From NCBI GenBank assembly GCA_016937595.1, contig JAFHKH010000017.1, positions 1 through 64,000 of the forward strand: a stretch of DNA of 64,000 nt, in the 5' to 3' direction. Position 1 is the stretch's first letter. Each line of letters opens with the position of its first letter. Shown here piece after piece: positions 42,516 to 50,069 of the stretch. Position numbers and translations under genes: made by a program. The notes under the pieces were generated by a model. The model had not been told where the DNA came from. It searched no databases and saw nothing but the letters and a program-made list of their open reading frames with translations. Origin of the DNA: Pseudomonas cedrina subsp. fulgida. GTDB lineage: Bacteria; Pseudomonadota; Gammaproteobacteria; Pseudomonadales; Pseudomonadaceae.

Positions 42516-43575
42516 TGCCACCATCCGGCACGCCGTCTTCTTGGAGCAGCTGAAGTCGGGAGAGGTGAAGAAGTTCGCACCCTTCCTCAAGGAGATCGAC
42601 CGCTCGATTCGTGAGCGCTTGACCCGGGCGGACCTGACGGACTACACCGTCGCGCGGCTGGAGCGGCTGCTGAGCGAGGTTGATAGCCTGCTGCTGGGCA
42701 TCTTCGACCGGTACAGCGAAAAGCTGAACCTCGACCTGGTGGATATCGCCAACTACGAGGCCGAGTTTGAGGCGACCAGTTTGACCAGAGCGGCACCGGT
42801 TGGCGTCACATTCGACGCGGCGGTGCCGGGTGCTGCGGCAATCAGGGCGGCAATCCTCACCAACCCGCTCAGCGTGCGCGGTGCCGACGGCGGAAAGCTG
42901 CTCAAGTCGTTCATTGATGGCTTCACCGCAACGGAGCGGCAACGCCTCACAGGCGCGATCAGGCAGGGCTTCTTCGAAGGCCAGACGAACTTCCAGATCA
43001 TCAAGAACATCCGTGGTACCAAGGCGCTTCAGTACAACGACGGCATCCTGGCCACGACCAACCGTAACGCCGGCGCCATCGTGCGGACGGCGGTGCAGCA
43101 CGTCGCTACCCAGGCGCGCATGGAGACGCTGAAGGAGAACGCCGACGTCGTGCAGTCGGTGGAGTGGGTCAGCACCCTGGATTCGAAGACCACCAGCCAG
43201 TGCCGGACGCTGGATAAGCAACGATTCAAGCTGACTGAAGGGCCAAGGCCACCGATCCACATCAACTGCCGCTCGACGGTGGTGGCGGTGACGCGCTTCA
43301 GCGCTCTGTTCGCCAAAGACGCAACTCGGGCATCCATCGGCGACGGCGGTGCGCAGCAGGTGAGGGCAGACCTCAGTTATTATGACTGGCTCAAGCAGCA
43401 GCCAGAAGCGTTTCAGGACAAGGCCATCGGCCCGGTCCGCGCCAAGCTGTTCCGCGAAGGCGGCCTGAGCATCGAACGATTCTCCGAGCTGCAGCTTGAT
43501 CGCAACTTTGCGCCACTGACCCTTGCACAAATGCGCGCCCTTGAACCGCTGGCTTTCGAGCGCGCAGGTGTTTGA
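42490..43575 (+). CDS. Minor capsid/head morphogenesis protein (Mu F/SPP1 gp7-like)
   Basis: 361 residues. The C-terminal half shows the phage minor head domain: RNAGAIVRTAVQHVATQARMETLKEN..., VEWVSTLDSKTTSQCRTLDKQRF, and PPIHINCRSTVV (about 195-285). N-terminal helices would contact the portal. Standard order after the portal gene. Confidence 0.9.
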   Translation: MAANQAILDATIRHAVFLEQLKSGEVKKFAPFLKEIDRSIRERLTRADLTDYTVARLERLLSEVDSLLLGIFDRYSEKLNLDLVDIANYEAEFEATSLTRAAPVGVTFDAAVPGAAAIRAAILTNPLSVRGADGGKLLKSFIDGFTATERQRLTGAIRQGFFEGQTNFQIIKNIRGTKALQYNDGILATTNRNAGAIVRTAVQHVATQARMETLKENADVVQSVEWVSTLDSKTTSQCRTLDKQRFKLTEGPRPPIHINCRSTVVAVTRFSALFAKDATRASIGDGGAQQVRADLSYYDWLKQQPEAFQDKAIGPVRAKLFREGGLSIERFSELQLDRNFAPLTLAQMRALEPLAFERAGV

Positions 43576-43579
43576 GGGA

Positions 43580-44191
43580 TCAATCGCTGCCCTTGTCGAG
43601 CGACGATTTGTACCAGAAGTACGGATTGATGGGGTCTTGGACGGGCGGTTTCCCCGCAAGAAATTCTTTGGCTGCGTCGAGATTGAAGTCGAGAGCATTC
43701 ACGGGCCGGTAAAAATCGAACTTTCGTTTTGTAGGATTGAAGATCCCAGTGCTCACCAGCGCGTTTACCACCTCTGTGGTTGCCTGCATGGTGTTGCGAT
43801 ACGGTGAGTTCTTCGGCAGAAATTTCGCCCGAATCAGAGGGTCCAGCGACCCCATCTGCCGAGCGTCGAAGTTGGCTAGTGCCTGCGCGCGCATATTTAC
43901 TGGAAAGCTTTCACCGTACTCTTTCCGCACCTCGTCGAGATCGTCGTCCGCGCCCATGCTCACCTGGCTTGTCCGGACGCAATAGTCGACCAACCGGACG
44001 AGATCAATATGCTCGCCCGGTGCGTGGGGCAATGAAATGCGCAGCCCGTCATCCGACAGGAGAGTGGTTTTTGTGGGAGCTGCACTCCGCTCCGTTATGT
44101 TTTTTTGAAGCATTACGTATTCCTTGTATGGGATCAGAGCAAACAGTGGTTTGCCCTCTTGATCACTGATTATTTGATGTTTTTTGTTCAT
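43580..44191 (-). CDS. Accessory protein with antitoxin-like N-terminus (minus strand moron)
   Basis: 203 residues. The first 35 residues (IISDQEGKPLFALIPYKEYVML) resemble the start of Phd/YefM-type or related short antitoxin proteins. The rest (about 45-200) is an unrecognised helical domain with MRAQALANFDARQMGSLDPLIRAKFL and NPTKRKFDFYRPVNALDF. AT-rich, opposite to the head genes it interrupts. No toxin gene is adjacent. A lysogen-expressed immunity or regulatory function is plausible only. Confidence 0.6.
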   Translation of the reverse strand: MNKKHQIISDQEGKPLFALIPYKEYVMLQKNITERSAAPTKTTLLSDDGLRISLPHAPGEHIDLVRLVDYCVRTSQVSMGADDDLDEVRKEYGESFPVNMRAQALANFDARQMGSLDPLIRAKFLPKNSPYRNTMQATTEVVNALVSTGIFNPTKRKFDFYRPVNALDFNLDAAKEFLAGKPPVQDPINPYFWYKSSLDKGSD

Positions 44192-44325
44192 GTTGCGTTC
44201 TCGTTTCGTGCAAGAAATGTAATATTAAATGAAATAAATGAAAAAATCCAATCTGGATTTATCCCGGATATCGGGTTTTCACATCCGCAGGCAGGGCCTG
44301 CACCTACGTCTCTGGGAGACAACCA

Positions 44326-45033
44326 ATGCTGAAATTCCAACTGGATACCCTGGAAGGGGTAGATGAAGCCGTGCGCGCTCTTTACACCGAGAAGGACGGC
44401 AAGTTCGTACTCGGCATTGAGGGTCTGCCGCAGCAAGAAGATGTATCCGGCCTGAAAGCCAAGGTTGATGAGTTGCTCGGCGAGAAGAAGCTGGCCGAGA
44501 AGAAAGCCCGCGAGGCAGAAGAACTGGCTCGCACTGAGCGTGAAGAAGCCGCTCGCAAATCCGGCAACGTCGAAGAACTCGAGCGTTCCTGGTCTGAAAA
44601 ATACACCCGCCGCGAAGCGGAGTTGAACGGCATGCTGGAACAGGAGCGCGGGACGCTGAGCACTCAGATCCGGGATCTGACCGTCGGCCGTACCGCTACT
44701 GACATCGCGTCTGCCCTGGCAATCCCAGGTAGCGCCAAAGCCCTGTTGCCGCACATCGAACGCCGTCTGAGCGTCGAGCAGCGCGACGGGAAGCCTGTTG
44801 TGGTCGTCCTCGACCAGCAGGGCAAGCTCTCGGCGGCAACGCTGGATGAGCTGAAAGCAGAATTCGCAAACGACACGGCCTTCGCGCCGTTGATCGCGGG
44901 TAGTAAGGCATCTGGCGGCGGGGCTGCTGGTGCTGGAGGTGGCGGCGGGGCCGCAAAAGGAAAAATCGGCGGCACCAAAGAGGAACGTACGGCCGCAATC
45001 GCGAGCCGGTTCCCGGATCTCCCACAATCGTAA
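44326..45033 (+). CDS. Capsid scaffold protein
   Basis: 235 residues. Long charged coiled coil (about 30-115) between a short N-terminal domain (MLKFQLDTLEGVDEAVRALY) and a helical middle. A Gly/Ala-rich linker near 200-215 and a basic C-terminus (TKEERTAAIASRFPDLPQ) would bind the coat protein. Immediately before the major capsid gene. Confidence 0.85.
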   Translation: MLKFQLDTLEGVDEAVRALYTEKDGKFVLGIEGLPQQEDVSGLKAKVDELLGEKKLAEKKAREAEELARTEREEAARKSGNVEELERSWSEKYTRREAELNGMLEQERGTLSTQIRDLTVGRTATDIASALAIPGSAKALLPHIERRLSVEQRDGKPVVVVLDQQGKLSAATLDELKAEFANDTAFAPLIAGSKASGGGAAGAGGGGGAAKGKIGGTKEERTAAIASRFPDLPQS

Positions 45034-45044
45034 GGAAATAACTC

Positions 45045-46013
45045 ATGTCCCTGTCGCAAATGCAGGTTTTCAACGAATACATCATGCCGGCGACTCTCGA
45101 GACGCTGGATCAGTATCTCGCTGCTTTCAACGCCGCCAGCCGCGGTGCAATCGTGCTGTCTCCGGACGGCTTCACTGGTGACTTCCTCCAGGAATCGTTC
45201 TTCCAGACCCTGGCCGCTGCCCAGCGCCGCGTGGACCGCTACAGCGCAAACGCTACCGTCGCCGCTACCGACCTGACCGAGCTGAAGAACACTTCGGTGA
45301 AGGTAGCCGGCGGCTTCGGCCCGATCCGCTACGAGCCATCGCAGATGACCTGGCTGGAGCGTCCAACCGCGCAAGGCATCGAGGTCGCTAGCCGTGCGTT
45401 CGCTGAAATCCTGCTGAAGGATCAGCTGAACACCGCGATCGCTGCCCTGGTTGCTGCAATCACCGCCCAGGCCGCCGCGGTCAACGATGTGTCGGCTACC
45501 GCCGGCATCACCTACGCCGGCTTGAACAACGCCCACGCGAAGTTCGGCGACGCGAGCCAGAACCTGGTCACCCAGGTGATGCAGGGCACCAGCTATCACA
45601 AGTTGGTCGGCCAGAACCTGGCGAACCAGCAGCAGCTGTTCCAGGCGGGCAACGTCCGCGTGGTGGACATCCTCGGCAAGATCTCCGTTGTGACGGATGC
45701 TCCGGCGCTGATGCAGGCCGGCACCCCGAACAAGGAAATCATCCTGTCCCTGGTTCAAGGCGCTGCGCTCGTCCACGACGGCCGCGACATCATCAGCAAC
45801 GTCCAGACCACCAACGGCAAGGAGCGTATCGAAACCACGCTCCAGACCGACTACACGTTCGGCCTGGGCCTGAAGGGGTACACCTGGGACACCACCACAG
45901 GCGGCAAGTCGCCAACCGACGCCGAACTGGCGACCGGGACGAACTGGGACAAGACCGCCACCAGCATCAAGCACACCGCCGGTGTGGCTCTGATCGGTGA
46001 CGCCTCCAAGTAA
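45045..46013 (+). CDS. Major capsid protein
   Basis: 322 residues. HK97-like coat of the type with no prohead protease upstream. Contains QVFNEYIMPATLETLDQYLAAFN, TSVKVAGGFGPIRYEPSQMTWLERPTAQG and the C-terminal FGLGLKGYTWDT. AAGGAAAT upstream. Highly biased codon use fits a strongly expressed virion protein. Confidence 0.88.
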   Translation: MSLSQMQVFNEYIMPATLETLDQYLAAFNAASRGAIVLSPDGFTGDFLQESFFQTLAAAQRRVDRYSANATVAATDLTELKNTSVKVAGGFGPIRYEPSQMTWLERPTAQGIEVASRAFAEILLKDQLNTAIAALVAAITAQAAAVNDVSATAGITYAGLNNAHAKFGDASQNLVTQVMQGTSYHKLVGQNLANQQQLFQAGNVRVVDILGKISVVTDAPALMQAGTPNKEIILSLVQGAALVHDGRDIISNVQTTNGKERIETTLQTDYTFGLGLKGYTWDTTTGGKSPTDAELATGTNWDKTATSIKHTAGVALIGDASK

Positions 46014-46062
46014 CCCTGATAGCTGAGTCGGGCCCAGTGCCCGGCTTGGCGAGGACACGATC

Positions 46063-46638
46063 ATGAGTAACAAGAACATCTGGTATCTGCCTGGTCCATT
46101 CCACCAGTATCAGGAGGACGTGAAGGCGCTGGCCAAGGCGAATGGCCTGCGCATCGTCGACGCAAGCGTTACCGAAAGCCGCGAAGATGCTGCCGACGAT
46201 GTGCCTGACGTGACGGTCAAGGAAGTGCCGAAGGTGCTGCTGATCGATGGTGGTAACTCCAGCATCAACATCGACGCCTTCCGTGCCGAACTCGAATCTG
46301 TCGGCCTGATCGTCGAGTCATTCGCTGATCAGGCGCTGGTGCGCCCAGAAGGTGAGCTTGGTCCGATCGCTTATCGCCTGTTTCAGGTGTTCGAAGCGGT
46401 AAACGCCGGTGTGGAAAGCCTCATCCGCGAGCGTGACGGTGAAGTCGAGAAGGTGAAAGCTCTGCAACTGCAGGTAGATGGCCTTCTTGAGCAGGCCGAC
46501 AAAGCCGGTCACGTGGATACCGAGGCGAAGGAGATCGCCAACCTGAAGGCCAAGCTCGATGAAGCGAAGGTGCCGTACCGTGCCAACGCCTCGAAAGAAT
46601 CCTTGGAAAAGCTCGTCGCTGATCTGCCCAAGGCGTGA
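46063..46638 (+). CDS. Head-region protein with C-terminal HeH/LEM-like motif
   Basis: 191 residues. N-terminal NIWYLPGPFHQYQEDVKALAKANGLRIVDA is typical of a small phage family in this slot. A central coiled coil follows, and the end (AKVPYRANASKESLEKLVADLP) fits a HeH/LEM or SAP-like helix-turn-helix. Possibly a head decoration or completion protein. Confidence 0.65.
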   Translation: MSNKNIWYLPGPFHQYQEDVKALAKANGLRIVDASVTESREDAADDVPDVTVKEVPKVLLIDGGNSSINIDAFRAELESVGLIVESFADQALVRPEGELGPIAYRLFQVFEAVNAGVESLIRERDGEVEKVKALQLQVDGLLEQADKAGHVDTEAKEIANLKAKLDEAKVPYRANASKESLEKLVADLPKA

Positions 46639-46696
46639 TAATGCTGGCTGCCGGTGACCCGGTGGCCGATCTCAAACCATTCCAGCGAGTTGACGC

Positions 46697-47200
46697 ATGA
46701 CACTCATCATCGAGGACGGCACCGGCAAGCCTGACGCCGAAAGCTACGCGAGTGCCGAGGATCTGGCCTTGTATGCCGTGAAATTCGGTACGGTCATTCC
46801 CGCGGGCGTTCCTGAGCAGGAAGCATTGCTTCGTCGGGCCGCCTTGGCGATGGATGGCAAAACCTGGAAAGGCCGCAAGATGAGCAGCGAGCAGGCCCTG
46901 GCCTGGCCGCGTCGGGGTGTTGAGCTGGACTGCCAGATCAAGCCAGACAACTACCTGCCGGCGCGGATCCAGTACGGCCAGATGGCCCTGGCCGCCGAGA
47001 TTCATCAGGACGATATCGACCCGGTGGAAAAGCGCAAAGGCGCTGTAACGCTGGAGCGCGTCGAAGGCGCGGTAACTCGCGAGTACGCGACGATCTCCAA
47101 CACCAGCGGCCGACTGTTGCCGGCGGCGCCTGATCGACCGAGCGCTACGCAGTTTGCCGACTATCTACAAAAGCGCGGGTTGTTTGCGATCCGCGCATAG
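46697..47200 (+). CDS. DnaT-like head-tail connector protein
   Basis: 167 residues. ESYASAEDLALYAVKFG at residues 15-31, RRAALAMDGKTWKGRK, ALAWPRRGVE and LPARIQYGQMALAAEI match the DnaT_2 phage family, which sits in the head-tail adaptor slot despite its name. Confidence 0.8.
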   Translation: MTLIIEDGTGKPDAESYASAEDLALYAVKFGTVIPAGVPEQEALLRRAALAMDGKTWKGRKMSSEQALAWPRRGVELDCQIKPDNYLPARIQYGQMALAAEIHQDDIDPVEKRKGAVTLERVEGAVTREYATISNTSGRLLPAAPDRPSATQFADYLQKRGLFAIRA

Positions 47201-47217
47201 CTGCAACGGAGACCACC

Positions 47218-47589
47218 ATGGCCACCTTCTACGACGAAATGGCCGTGATGGCTCTGGAGATGATCACAGAGTTCGGCCAGCCCGTGACCATCAGCAAGAC
47301 TGAGCCCGGCGAGTACGACCCAAATATTGGTGGCGAAGCGCCAGGCGCCACTGTTGAGCAAATCGCCCAGGGCATCCTGCTCGACTTCACCGGTATCGAA
47401 TTCCAGAACAACAGTCTCATCCAGCAGGGCGATAAGAAGTTGAAGATTGCCGCGCATGGTTTGGCTTGGGTTCCTGGATTGCTGGACAAGGTGGTCGCCC
47501 AAGGCCGTACCTGGTCAATTGTCCCACCGCTGAAAGAGGTCAACCCCGCCGGCACGCCGATCCTATATGAGCTGCAGGTGCGGTCGTGA
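47218..47589 (+). CDS. Head-tail joining protein
   Basis: 123 residues, mostly beta. Contains GQPVTISKTEPGEYDPNIGGEAPG and KKLKIAAHGLAWVPGLLDKVVAQGRTWSIV, a pattern of stopper or head-closure proteins. Overlaps the next gene by 4 nt. Confidence 0.7.
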   Translation: MATFYDEMAVMALEMITEFGQPVTISKTEPGEYDPNIGGEAPGATVEQIAQGILLDFTGIEFQNNSLIQQGDKKLKIAAHGLAWVPGLLDKVVAQGRTWSIVPPLKEVNPAGTPILYELQVRS

Positions 47590-48182
47590 GCCGGGCAGGC
47601 GCCGGACAGTCCGGCAGTTTCGCGCTCAGCCTGGCCGAGTTTGCTACACAGACCAGTGAAGCCATCGACGCCAGTGTGCGAGAGATCATCATCGAGGTCG
47701 GCAGCAGCCTGATTCGCATGTCGCCCGTGGGTAACCCGGAGATCTGGGCGCAGAACGCAGTGGCGACTCAGTACAACAAGGCCGTCGACGATCACAACAG
47801 CGCGCTGCGCAGTGATCCGGCCAACCTCACGAAGGGTGGCAGGCTGAAGAAGGGCCGCAAGCTCAACGACGGCATGGACGTAAAAGCGCCCGAGGGCTAC
47901 GTAGGCGGCCGGTTCCGAGCGAACTGGCACATCTCGCTGGGCGTTGTCGAGAGTGTCACCTTCGACGAGGTAGACCCGAGCGGCGCCGAAACTACTGCCG
48001 CACTGGTGGCCGCGATGAGCGACTTCACCGCCGGCCAGATGGCCTACATCATCAACAACCTGCCCTACGCGATCCCGCTGGAGTTCGGCTACTCCACCCA
48101 GGCCCCCGGCGGTATGGTTCGGGTAACCGTGGCTCGCTTCCAGCAGATCGTGCTGGAGGCCATCAGGAACAACCAGGTATGA
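47586..48182 (+). CDS. Tail completion protein (HK97 gp10-like)
   Basis: 198 residues. EIIIEVGSSLIRMSPVGNPEIW near 37-57 and RFRANWHISLGVVE, AYIINNLPYAIPLEFGYSTQAPGGMVRVTVARF fit the HK97 gp10 neck/tail completion family. Coupled to its neighbours by 4-nt overlaps. Confidence 0.8.
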   Translation: MSRAGAGQSGSFALSLAEFATQTSEAIDASVREIIIEVGSSLIRMSPVGNPEIWAQNAVATQYNKAVDDHNSALRSDPANLTKGGRLKKGRKLNDGMDVKAPEGYVGGRFRANWHISLGVVESVTFDEVDPSGAETTAALVAAMSDFTAGQMAYIINNLPYAIPLEFGYSTQAPGGMVRVTVARFQQIVLEAIRNNQV

Positions 48183-48598
48183 GTCACGCAATTATTGCTT
48201 CGATCTACGAGGCCAAGCTGATCGCCTGGAACGCTGCCAGGTCGGAAAAGCTCAAGATCGTGTTCGAGAACACGGCCTACGCGCCGGCGGAGGGCGAGAC
48301 TTACCTTCGAGCTTTCACCATCCCCGGCGATACCGCAAGCAACACGCTAGGCGGTGATCATCGGCTGTACACCGGCGTGTTCCAGGTCAGCATCATCGCG
48401 CCGTCGGGTACCGGCAAGATCAAGATAAACCCTATTGCTGCCGAGCTCATCGAGATATTCCCGCTGTATGTTCGCGACGTGAAGAACGGATTCGTAGTAA
48501 CGCCCATGACGCCCGTAGATGTCGGTCCAGGCGTTACTGGCGACTCAGCCTACACCGTGCCGCTCTCGTTTACCTACCGCTCCGATACCACTCCGTAA
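48179..48598 (+). CDS. Tail terminator-like protein (DUF4128)
   Basis: 139 residues. YLRAFTIPGDTASNTLGGDHRLYTGVFQVSIIAPSGTGKIKINPIA is the DUF4128 core, structurally like lambda gpU, which caps the tail tube. Confidence 0.8.
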   Translation: MSHAIIASIYEAKLIAWNAARSEKLKIVFENTAYAPAEGETYLRAFTIPGDTASNTLGGDHRLYTGVFQVSIIAPSGTGKIKINPIAAELIEIFPLYVRDVKNGFVVTPMTPVDVGPGVTGDSAYTVPLSFTYRSDTTP

Positions 48599-48620
48599 CC
48601 CGCCCGTTGGGCAACTCCTG

Positions 48621-48643
48621 AACCCGCCATTGAGCGGGTTTTG
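48621..48643 (+). terminator. Hairpin terminator before the tail tube gene
   Basis: AACCCGC 48621-48627 pairs with GCGGGTT 48634-48640, followed by TTTG. The short T tract suggests partial termination or RNA stabilisation between head-completion and tail tube genes. Confidence 0.6.
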
Positions 48644-48667
48644 TCATTTCTGCAAAGAGGAAAACCC

Positions 48668-49339
48668 ATGTCTGTCTATTTCCCCAACGGGGCAACGCTT
48701 TCGATTTCCAACGGGTTCGCTGCGGCCAAGCTGATCTCCGCAATCAGCAACGCGAACCCGGGCGTTGCTACCAGCGCCGCAAACGGTTTTGCCAATGGCG
48801 ATATTCTTCTCGTCACTTCGGGCTGGGAGGACATCAACGAGCGCGCAGTGCGTGTATCCAACGCCGCCGCCGGCGCATTTACCCTGGAAGGCATCGACAC
48901 ATCGAATGTTGCTTTTTTCCCGGACGGCATCAGCGGCGGTACAGCGAAGAAAGTTACCGGCTGGGTAGCGGTCAACCAAGTGATCGGCAACTCCATGTCT
49001 GGCGGCGAGCAGCAGTATTGGACTTACGCGCCGCTCGAAGCGCGCCGCGACAAGCAGATTCCGACCACCAAGAACGCGCAGGCCTTCGCCTTCCAGCTGG
49101 CCGATGATGACAGTCTGGCTTGGTACGAAGAGCTCGATAAGGCTGACCGCGAGAAAGAAGTGCGCATCCTGCGTATGTCGCTGCCCAACGGCAAAACGAT
49201 CTACTACGCCGGTTATGCCTCCTTCAACAAGACGCCGACGCTGGTGCGTAACGAAGGCGCGGCCGTCTCTTTCGGCTTCACCATCAACGCCGAAATCACC
49301 GCGTATCGTGCGCCTGTTGTCGCTGGCGGTGGGGCTTAA
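48668..49339 (+). CDS. Major tail tube protein
   Basis: 223 residues from the ATG at 48668 with AGAGGA upstream. N-terminal FPNGATLSISNGFAAAKLISAISNANPGVAT, central GWVAVNQVIGNSMSGGEQQYWTYAPLE and IPTTKNAQAFAFQLADDDSLAWYEELD typify lambda gpV-type tube proteins with this insertion. Confidence 0.85.
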   Translation: MSVYFPNGATLSISNGFAAAKLISAISNANPGVATSAANGFANGDILLVTSGWEDINERAVRVSNAAAGAFTLEGIDTSNVAFFPDGISGGTAKKVTGWVAVNQVIGNSMSGGEQQYWTYAPLEARRDKQIPTTKNAQAFAFQLADDDSLAWYEELDKADREKEVRILRMSLPNGKTIYYAGYASFNKTPTLVRNEGAAVSFGFTINAEITAYRAPVVAGGGA

Positions 49340-49341
49340 TC

Positions 49342-49722
49342 ATGGCGAAATTCAAGATTGCCCAATCACCGACTTTTCTGGGGGCCGTGATGGTCCCGGT
49401 AGTAGGCCAGGATCCGGTGAAGGTGGGCTTCACCTTCAAATATCGAAACCGCATCGAGCTTGCGGCGTTGTTCGACGAGTGGAATCAGCGGCGTAAAGAC
49501 GGCCTCGATAAGTTCGGCGAAAAGCCCTCCGTGTCCGAAATCGTTGCCGTTGATACCGAAAACCAGATTCAGCAAATCAAGGATTTGGTTGTGGCTTGGG
49601 AGTTCGACGACAAGTTTGACGACGAGAGCATCAAGGCGCTGGTGACGTCCTGTCATGGCACAACCGAGGCAGTCGTAGACGTCTATCAGGATGCTTACTC
49701 CAAGGCCCGCACGGGAAACTGA
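49342..49722 (+). CDS. Tail assembly chaperone (lambda G-like)
   Basis: 126 residues (MAKFKIAQSPTFLGAVMVPVVGQDPVKVGFTFKYR). Of the phage tail assembly chaperone (TAC) type. The frame ends ACG GGA AAC TGA, in which G-GGA-AAC is a -1 slippery heptamer. A fraction of ribosomes should slip and read the next frame, making the longer G-T product that recruits tube subunits to the tape measure. Confidence 0.85.
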   Translation: MAKFKIAQSPTFLGAVMVPVVGQDPVKVGFTFKYRNRIELAALFDEWNQRRKDGLDKFGEKPSVSEIVAVDTENQIQQIKDLVVAWEFDDKFDDESIKALVTSCHGTTEAVVDVYQDAYSKARTGN

Positions 49723-50042
49723 TACGCGCCGCCCGCGCCCTGTATGAATCCCCGCCGGATGCTGAGCAGATCGCTGCTTTCGGCTGGGACGCAGAGGACA
49801 TGGAAGAAGAGTTCGATGTTTGGCCGTGCCTTTGGCCAGCCTTCCTGCTGTTCAATCGCATGTCCACCCAATGGCGGGCAGGCGCCGGCGGCGCGATCGG
49901 TCTCGATTACAGCAGCATTCGCGACGTGGCCGGGTTCCTCGGCATCAAGAAAAAGAAACTCGCTGAAATCTTCCCTGACCTTCAGGTGCTGGAAGGCGAA
50001 GCCCTGCGCGTTATGGCGGAGGAAAGGGAAAACAGCCCGTAA
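49713..50042 (+). CDS. GT extension by -1 programmed frameshift (DUF1799-like)
   Basis: GGGAAAC lies at 49713-49719 directly before the stop of the G-like frame. In the -1 frame the reading goes straight on as LIRAARALYESPPDAEQIAAFGWDAEDMEEEFDVW... (DUF1799-like) to 50042, with no stop in between. Lambda uses GGGAAAG at the same point. The extension has no strong start of its own, which supports expression as a fusion. Confidence 0.85.
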   Translation, partial: GKLIRAARALYESPPDAEQIAAFGWDAEDMEEEFDVWPCLWPAFLLFNRMSTQWRAGAGGAIGLDYSSIRDVAGFLGIKKKKLAEIFPDLQVLEGEALRVMAEERENSP

Positions 50043-50069
50043 AAACGGGCACTTATTCAAGGTGAGTCG

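Noticed and set aside
44664-46079. Minus-strand open frame of 471 codons across the scaffold and major capsid genes
   Set aside because: It is antisense to two well-supported virion genes with strong codon bias, and shows no domain.
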